DNA of 30,009 nt, taken from NCBI GenBank assembly GCA_964473525.1, contig CAYYPK010000064.1, positions 1 to 30,009 of the forward strand. The letters run 5' to 3'. Source of the stretch: GCA-2687025 sp964473525. Lineage in GTDB: Bacteria; Poribacteria; WGA-4E; GCA-2687025. How positions within the stretch are numbered: position 1 is the stretch's first letter; each line of letters starts with the position of its first letter. The position numbers and the translations under genes are program-made. A model generated the notes under the pieces. That model was given only the letters and a program-made list of their open reading frames with translations. It was not told the DNA's origin and searched no databases. Shown here one piece after another: positions 25,015 to 30,009 of this stretch.

Positions 25015-26949
25015 ATGGAGCTAGGCCCCTCGACGCCAGCGGGCGACCGTATCGTCGACTCGCGGTACACGCGCGTACCCGACACGAACACCGTCTTTGA
25101 CCCGCCCATCCCCGCGTACGCCACGGTCGAGGAGTGGGAGCACCGCAAGGCCGAGTTGCGCCTGCACATTCTCGCCGCGACGGGGCTCTTCCCCGCCCCC
25201 GAGAAGTGCGAACTGAACGCCAGGACGACGGGAACGCACGAAGGCGACGGGTACGTGGTCGAGAACGTCCACTTCGACAGCTACCCGGGCTTCTACGTGA
25301 CGGGCAACCTGTACCGCCCCGCGACCACCGACGGCATGCGACCTGGAATCGCGTGCCCGCACGGCCACGCCGCGCACGGGCGTCTCGAGGACACGGAGAT
25401 ATTCTCCGTGCCGGCGCGGTGCGTGTCGCTCGCGATCCAGGGCAACGTCGTGTTCTCGTATGACATGGTGGGGTACAACGACAGCCTGCAACTGCCGCAC
25501 GACTTCCAGGGCGAGCGCGAGTACCTCTGGGGTATTTCGCTCCTGGGGCTGCAGCTGTGGAACAGCATCCGCGTGTTGGACTACCTCACTTCGCGGGACG
25601 ACGTGGACGACACGCGCATCGCATGCACGGGCGCGTCAGGAGGCGGCACGCAGACGTTCCTGCTCGCCGCCGTGGACGACCGCGTCAAAGTGAGCGTGCC
25701 GGCGGTGATGGTATCGTCGCACATGCAGGGCGGCTGCCTGTGCGAGAACGTGCCGCACCTTCGACTGGAGACGAACAACGTCGAGATCGCCGCGATGGCC
25801 GCTCCGCGGCCACAGCTGCTCGTGTCCGCGACCGGCGACTGGACCAAGGACACCCCAACCGTCGAATACCCCGCCATCCGCGAGATATATGCCCTCTACG
25901 GGGCGGAAGCCAAACTCGCCGAGCATCAGGTCGACGCGGGACACAACACAAACCTCGAAAGCCGCGAGGCGATGTACGCGTGGATGGCGAAGTGGTTCCA
26001 CGGTGAGTTGGACCCAGGGAAGACGAAGGAGCCAGCGTACGCGCTGCCCGCGCCCGACGCCCGCCGTGTCTTCCCGGACGGACTCCCCGCGGGCGCGTCG
26101 GATCGCGAAACCATCGTCGGTGACATCATTGAGCGGTCGCAGGCGCAGCTCGAGTCGCTCGTGCCGGTAGACGCGGAGTCGTTGGACCGCGCCCGCACCG
26201 TCCTGGGTGGGCTCTACGCTCACACGCTGAACCCAGCGCCGGTGGCCGACATCGAGGCGACCAGCTCGGCTGTCAACGGGCAGGGCGAGCGACTGTGTCT
26301 ATCCCCAGCCGGGCTCGGCCACGCGGTTCCCGCCGCGCTCGTCTCGCCAGAAGCGGAATTCTCAGAGCTCGTGGTGCTTGTGACCACCGACGGAAAGGAC
26401 GCCGCCGCGGCCGACGGGATCGTGGACACCATCGTTGGCGCTGGGTACGGCGTGCTCGCGGTGGACGTGTTCGGCGTCGGCGAAGCGGGCGGCCGTGAAC
26501 GCGAGGAAGCCAGACACTGCCTGACGTTCAACCGCTCCGATGCCGCAGCACGGGTGCAGGATGTAGTGACGGCAGCCTCGTACGCGGCAACCCGCTGCCA
26601 GCGGGTGCACGTAGTGGGTCTAGGCGCCGCAGGATTATGGACGCTGCTGGCCCGTCCGCTCGTCGAAGTCAGCGGCCGCTGCATTGTCGACACGCAGGGG
26701 CTCGACCCGTCCGACGACGGCGCGCTCATCGCCCGGGCGTACATCCCAGGGCTGGCCCGCGCCGGCGGCGTCCTTACGGCAGGCATCCTGACGGCCCCGT
26801 CCCCGCTCATGCTGTGCTCGGTGACCTCCGACGTGGATGTATCGCCAATCGCGAGCGCGTACGAGGCGGCTGGCGCCGGCGACGCGTTCTCCACCAGTTC
26901 CGCATCGGCGAGCGTGGGTCTCGCGCTACGAGAGTTGTCGCGCTCGTGA
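25015..26949 (+). CDS. Tandem alpha/beta-hydrolase, acetyl xylan esterase-like
   Basis: A 644-residue protein with two alpha/beta-hydrolase-like halves. The first (about 70-340) is acetyl-xylan-esterase-like and looks active: nucleophile S208 in TGASGGGTQ, likely acid D275 in ATGDWTKDTP, and H310 in DAGHNTN; YPGFYVTGNLYRP and ACPHGHAAHGR also fit the family. The second (about 450-630) has strand-helix sequence such as VDVFGVGEAGG, but its nucleophile elbow reads GLGAAG at 535-540 with no serine, so it is probably inactive or structural. No clear signal peptide. It starts at ATG 25015 with a weak ribosome binding site. The likely substrate is an acetylated sugar or small ester; unproven. Confidence 0.85.
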   Translation: MELGPSTPAGDRIVDSRYTRVPDTNTVFDPPIPAYATVEEWEHRKAELRLHILAATGLFPAPEKCELNARTTGTHEGDGYVVENVHFDSYPGFYVTGNLYRPATTDGMRPGIACPHGHAAHGRLEDTEIFSVPARCVSLAIQGNVVFSYDMVGYNDSLQLPHDFQGEREYLWGISLLGLQLWNSIRVLDYLTSRDDVDDTRIACTGASGGGTQTFLLAAVDDRVKVSVPAVMVSSHMQGGCLCENVPHLRLETNNVEIAAMAAPRPQLLVSATGDWTKDTPTVEYPAIREIYALYGAEAKLAEHQVDAGHNTNLESREAMYAWMAKWFHGELDPGKTKEPAYALPAPDARRVFPDGLPAGASDRETIVGDIIERSQAQLESLVPVDAESLDRARTVLGGLYAHTLNPAPVADIEATSSAVNGQGERLCLSPAGLGHAVPAALVSPEAEFSELVVLVTTDGKDAAAADGIVDTIVGAGYGVLAVDVFGVGEAGGREREEARHCLTFNRSDAAARVQDVVTAASYAATRCQRVHVVGLGAAGLWTLLARPLVEVSGRCIVDTQGLDPSDDGALIARAYIPGLARAGGVLTAGILTAPSPLMLCSVTSDVDVSPIASAYEAAGAGDAFSTSSASASVGLALRELSRS

Positions 26950-26985
26950 GGCGACGCGGCGTCGCCGGTAGGTGGGAGGAAGGCC

Positions 26986-28290
26986 ATGTGGAGCGTTGAC
27001 GGCGCGGCTCTGCCGACGGACGTACAGGGCACGCAGTTCCCCAGAATGGCGCGGGTGCGTCAGAGCTTCGACCGCCCACGGGTCGACGACATCTCAGCCA
27101 CCGTGGTCGAGCAGGTCGCCGCGTGCGGCCTCGGGGAGCGGGTGGGCGCTGGGCAATCGGTCGCCATCACCGCTGGTTCGCGCGGCATCGCCAACATGGC
27201 GGAGATCGCGCGCGCGTTGGTCGATGCAGTTAGGGATGTCGGGGGCGAGCCGTTCGTCTTCCCGGCGATGGGGAGCCACGGCGGAGCAACCGCCGAAGGC
27301 CAGGCCGCCGTACTCGAGCACTACGGGATCACCGAAGCGACGATGGGCTGCCCCATCAGGTCCGGCTCCGACGCCGTTGAGGTGGGGCGGCTGCGCGACG
27401 GCACCCCGGTCTACCTCGACCGCTACGCCAACGAGGCGGACCATCTGCTCGTCGTGAACCGCGTCAAGCCGCACACGGGGTTCCACGCCGCCGTTGAGAG
27501 CGGGCTGTGCAAGATGCTCGCGATCGGCGTGGGCAAGCAGGTCGGCGCGAGCTACTATCACCGCGCCTTCCTCCGTCAGGACTTCCAGGAGACCGTCCTT
27601 GGGGCGGCCAACTTCCTCATCGAGTCGGGCCACGTCGCGATGGGACTCGCCATCGTGGAGAACGCGTACGACGAGACCGCGATGCTAGTCGGCCTGGCGC
27701 CAGAAGAGATCGTAACCGTGGAGAAGAAGCTCATCCAGCAGGCGCGCAACCTGATGGGCTCGATCCCGTTCGACGAGGTGGACTGCCTCATCGTGGACTA
27801 CATCGGGAAAGACGTCAGCGGCGCCGGCATGGATAGCAACATCACGGGACGCAAGTTCCGGGCCGGCGAGGGCGCATCGTCGGTGCACGCCCCTGATGTG
27901 CTGCGCATCTTCGTTCGCGATCTGACCGAGAAGTCGCAGGGCAACGCTACCGGCATCGGAGCCGCGGACGTCACGACCAAACGCGTCGTGGACCAGATAG
28001 ACCGCGCGGCGACGTACATGAACGCCCTGACGGCCAAGGTCACCGCTGGGTGCAAGATACCCCCGTACTTCGACACAGACGCCGCCGCGCTCGCGTGGGT
28101 GCTGAACACCGTCGGGCTGACGGAACCGCAGGACACCAAGGTCGTGCGCATTCGCTCGACACTGGACCTCGAAGAGATGCTGGTCTCCGAGGCGTTGCTG
28201 GACGAAGCGGCGTCGCTCGCCCACGCCCGTGTCCTGGGCGACGCGCAGGCGATGCAGTTCAGCGACGATGGCGCGCTCGTCGAGTTCTAG
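26986..28290 (+). CDS. LarA-superfamily protein (DUF2088), nickel-pincer isomerase candidate
   Basis: A 434-residue protein of the lactate racemase superfamily. LarA uses a nickel-pincer nucleotide bound to a lysine and racemises 2-hydroxy acids. Seen: GSHGGAT with H98, VNRVKPHTGFH with H163, and ESGLCKM with K176, which line up in order with the two catalytic histidines and the cofactor lysine of LarA. The rest diverges, so the substrate may not be lactate. The start at ATG 26986 has a strong GGGAGGAAGG site. The cofactor builders LarB, LarC and LarE are not in the window. A 6-bp stem (GGCGAC/GTCGCC, 26950-26966) separates it from the esterase gene. Nearby dehydrogenases for 2-hydroxy acids are consistent with the role. 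Confidence 0.82.
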   Translation: MWSVDGAALPTDVQGTQFPRMARVRQSFDRPRVDDISATVVEQVAACGLGERVGAGQSVAITAGSRGIANMAEIARALVDAVRDVGGEPFVFPAMGSHGGATAEGQAAVLEHYGITEATMGCPIRSGSDAVEVGRLRDGTPVYLDRYANEADHLLVVNRVKPHTGFHAAVESGLCKMLAIGVGKQVGASYYHRAFLRQDFQETVLGAANFLIESGHVAMGLAIVENAYDETAMLVGLAPEEIVTVEKKLIQQARNLMGSIPFDEVDCLIVDYIGKDVSGAGMDSNITGRKFRAGEGASSVHAPDVLRIFVRDLTEKSQGNATGIGAADVTTKRVVDQIDRAATYMNALTAKVTAGCKIPPYFDTDAAALAWVLNTVGLTEPQDTKVVRIRSTLDLEEMLVSEALLDEAASLAHARVLGDAQAMQFSDDGALVEF

Positions 28291-28316
28291 CCCGGCGCAT
28301 ACCAAGGGAGGCGGCG

Positions 28317-29021
28317 ATGGTGGCCCCTCTGACCCCCGCCCAAGTGGACGCGTACGAGCGCGACGGATTCGTCGTGACAGCGAACGTGTTCTCGCGCGCC
28401 GAACTGGCGGAGATGGATGTCGAGTTTGACCGGCTCCTGGCGGAAGCGGCCGCGAACCCCGACGCCCCAGGGCAGCCCGGGAGCGGGTGGCTCCTGCGCC
28501 TGGGACTGCTGTCTCCGATGACAGCGGCCTGGTGCGCGGACGAACGCGTCCTCGACCTCATCTCACCCATTGTTCGCCCGGGCATCGCCATCTACTCGGC
28601 GAAGCTGGTGAGCAAGGAGCCGCGGGCGCCCGAGGTGTGCCACTGGCACCAGGACGACGCCTACTACGTCAGCCAGTCGCAGAGCGCGTGCCGCATGTCG
28701 ATATGGGCGCCCTTGCAGGATGTCGAGCGCGAGCACGGCTGCCTGCGCGTGATTCCCGGCAGTCACCGGTGTGGGTTGCAGCCGACGGAGCGGAAGCCAG
28801 ACGGCACGTGCGACCTGAGCATCGCCACCGAATTCGACCTCAGCGCGGCAGTCGACGTGCCCCTGGCCGCGGACAGCATGGTGCTGTTCAGCGCGCTGCT
28901 GTACCACGCGTCGAACGGGAACGCCACTGACACGCGCCGCCGTGCGTTCATCGTGTCCTACCAGGAGGGCACGGTGGGCAAGGGGAACGGCGACCAGTAC
29001 CGGGTCCTCCGCAAGCCGTGA
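28317..29021 (+). CDS. Phytanoyl-CoA dioxygenase (PhyH) family Fe(II)/2-oxoglutarate oxygenase
   Basis: A 234-residue non-haem iron oxygenase. The facial triad is visible: H111-Q-D113 in CHWHQDD and H197 in LLYHASNG; R209 in RRRAFIVSY is the likely 2-oxoglutarate anchor. IWAPLQDV and GCLRVIPGSH are family motifs. It uses O2 and 2-oxoglutarate to hydroxylate a substrate. It is somewhat short for the family but the core looks whole. It starts at ATG 28317 with AAGGGAGG 5-6 bases upstream, 26 bases after the LarA-like gene, and ends 13 bases before the convergent Ldh_2 gene. PhnY-type enzymes that hydroxylate aminoethylphosphonate belong to this family, but many other substrates are possible. 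Confidence 0.92.
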   Translation: MVAPLTPAQVDAYERDGFVVTANVFSRAELAEMDVEFDRLLAEAAANPDAPGQPGSGWLLRLGLLSPMTAAWCADERVLDLISPIVRPGIAIYSAKLVSKEPRAPEVCHWHQDDAYYVSQSQSACRMSIWAPLQDVEREHGCLRVIPGSHRCGLQPTERKPDGTCDLSIATEFDLSAAVDVPLAADSMVLFSALLYHASNGNATDTRRRAFIVSYQEGTVGKGNGDQYRVLRKP

Positions 29022-29034
29022 CGCCGGGGGCCGC

Positions 29035-29916
29035 TCATGCGTGCGTCAGCCTCGCGACGCCCAGCTTGTCCGCGATCTCGTCGAGGTTGCGTGCCGTGCC
29101 GTCCGGTAGCGGGATGCCGGCCGCGGAGCGGCGCTCGAATTCCAGATGCTCGCGCTCTCCCGGGACGAGAACGTCGTCCGATCCGTCAGCTGCTGGCAAC
29201 GCCTTGATGGCGTCTATCAGCGCGTCAACTCGCGTGCGGTAGTCGTCGACGCCGGTGAACGCCGCGACGTCGACGGCGATGACGATGCCGTTCTGGTTGT
29301 GGGGCCGCTCGGCGCCGGCCGCCGACATGAACGGCTCGGCCAGCGGGTTCGCCGCCATGATGCTGGCGAGGCACTCGAACATCATAGCGAGTCCAGAGCC
29401 CTTGTAGAGACCGGCCGGCAGCAAGACGCTGGCTCGCGCGGCGTCGGTGGTTGGTTGGCCATTCGCGTCGAGCGCCCAGCCCTCTCCTAGCGGCACGCCT
29501 CTGTCTCTCGCGTGATAGAGCTTGCCCCCGGCGGCCACGCTCGTTGCCATGTCGAGCACGAGGGGAGGGTGGTCGCGCGTCGGCACGGCGATGGTGATGG
29601 GGCTGTTGTGCAGCCCTGCGGCGCGCGCGCCGTACGGCGCCATGTTAGGCGGGCTGCACACGATGGCTATCCCCGCCATACCCTCGGCGGCGGCCATCAA
29701 CGAGTAGTAAGCCATGGCGCCCTGGTGGGTGACGTTGCGGATGAGTCCCCAGCCAACGCCGAGGTCGCGCGCCTTGCGCATCACAGCGCGCATGGCCATC
29801 TTCGTCACCGGGGGGCCCATGGACCTATCGGCGTCCCAGTGGACGATGGCGGGCGTCTCGTGGGTCACTCGAACGGTGGGGCGCGAGTTCATTTCGCCGC
29901 GGCCCAGTAGCGCCAC
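29035..29916 (-). CDS. Ldh_2 family oxidoreductase, 5' part damaged or incomplete
   Basis: A leftward gene of the malate/L-lactate dehydrogenase family. The translatable 293 residues include MAPYGARAAGLHNSPITIAVP, the cofactor-side DMATS motif, LGEGWALDANGQPTTDA and GLYKGSGLAMMFE, so the core and C terminus look normal. The first usable in-frame start is the GTG at 29916, but homology continues upstream of it, including the essential SHG motif. About 65-70 N-terminal residues of a normal member are therefore missing from this frame. It may be a pseudogene, or a sequence error may hide the intact start. It is convergent with the PhyH gene, 13 bases apart, with no terminator between. It differs clearly from the member at 5021-6109. 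Confidence 0.8.
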   Translation of the reverse strand: MALLGRGEMNSRPTVRVTHETPAIVHWDADRSMGPPVTKMAMRAVMRKARDLGVGWGLIRNVTHQGAMAYYSLMAAAEGMAGIAIVCSPPNMAPYGARAAGLHNSPITIAVPTRDHPPLVLDMATSVAAGGKLYHARDRGVPLGEGWALDANGQPTTDAARASVLLPAGLYKGSGLAMMFECLASIMAANPLAEPFMSAAGAERPHNQNGIVIAVDVAAFTGVDDYRTRVDALIDAIKALPAADGSDDVLVPGEREHLEFERRSAAGIPLPDGTARNLDEIADKLGVARLTHA

Positions 29917-30009
29917 GTACCACGGGATGCGCAGTACGCCGTGTGAGTCGACCCCGCGGAGGGTGTCAAGGATTCGGTGTAAACGGCCTTCTCACGTCAC
30001 TGGCATCCT
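29917..30009 (-). other. Untranslatable 5' extension of the Ldh_2 gene
   Basis: Read leftward in the same frame, this stretch encodes ILDTLRGVDSHGVLRIPWYV (29920-29979), a clear Ldh_2 N-terminal motif with the conserved His, but contains no ATG, GTG or TTG before it. A TGA at 29992-29994 closes the frame. The remaining bases to the edge (RMPVT in the same frame) also look homologous in style. This points to a nonsense or frameshift change, or a base error. Confidence 0.6.

Noticed and set aside
26950..26966. Hairpin GGCGAC/GTCGCC after the esterase stop as a terminator
   Set aside because: Six-base stem without a T-run and directly followed by a strong ribosome binding site; more likely a chance or mRNA-processing structure.
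1..30009. CRISPR arrays, tRNA or rRNA genes, insertion sequences, attachment sites
   Set aside because: No regularly spaced repeats, no tRNA-like or rRNA-like sequence, and no transposase or integrase gene was recognised on either strand.

Overview
The window is a dense, G+C-rich (about two thirds by eye) bacterial chromosome segment. It holds 20 well-supported protein genes plus one 5'-damaged gene. All but the last run on the + strand with gaps of a few bases or short overlaps. Several starts are TTG or GTG. No rRNA, tRNA, CRISPR array, insertion sequence or phage gene was seen. The gene set fits an uncultivated heterotroph of the Poribacteria / Latescibacterota / Planctomycetes type: split glycine dehydrogenase, Ldh_2-type dehydrogenases, an enolase-superfamily dehydratase, a tandem acetyl-xylan-esterase-like protein, a PhyH oxygenase, and a VWA/DUF4159/DUF4175-like envelope cluster. 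This placement is an impression from gene content, not a phylogenetic result.

Layout. 1-336 has no convincing gene. 343-1740 is a sodium:solute symporter. 1874-6109 is a metabolic run: glycine dehydrogenase subunit 2, a LipM-like octanoyl transferase that could modify the glycine-cleavage H protein, an MBL hydrolase, and an Ldh_2 oxidoreductase. 6180-14721 is a four-gene envelope module: membrane VWA protein, secreted DUF4159 protein, giant membrane-anchored coiled-coil protein, and secreted TPR protein. 14807-18106 is an Opu-type ABC transporter (ATPase plus a substrate-binding/permease fusion) followed closely by egtD, the histidine trimethyltransferase of ergothioneine synthesis. 18135-21447 is an MFS transporter, a sugar-nucleotide epimerase and a galactonate-dehydratase-like enzyme. 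21544-24976 is a glutamine-synthetase-like ligase, an iron alcohol dehydrogenase and a phosphonoacetaldehyde hydrolase. 25015-29021 is a double alpha/beta hydrolase, a LarA-superfamily nickel-pincer isomerase candidate and a PhyH dioxygenase. A second Ldh_2 gene runs leftward from the right edge and its 5' part appears broken.

Four sigma70-like promoter candidates (1808, 6106, 14727, 21466) fall where the functional blocks change, suggesting at least four transcription units. No hairpin-plus-T-run terminator was found. The most interesting unit is the egtD-linked transporter. It resembles the EgtUV ergothioneine importers, but its fused subunit has the binding domain before the permease domain, the reverse of the order known for EgtU. 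The envelope module and the PhnX/iron-ADH/glutamine-synthetase-like cluster are the next best candidates for undescribed biology.
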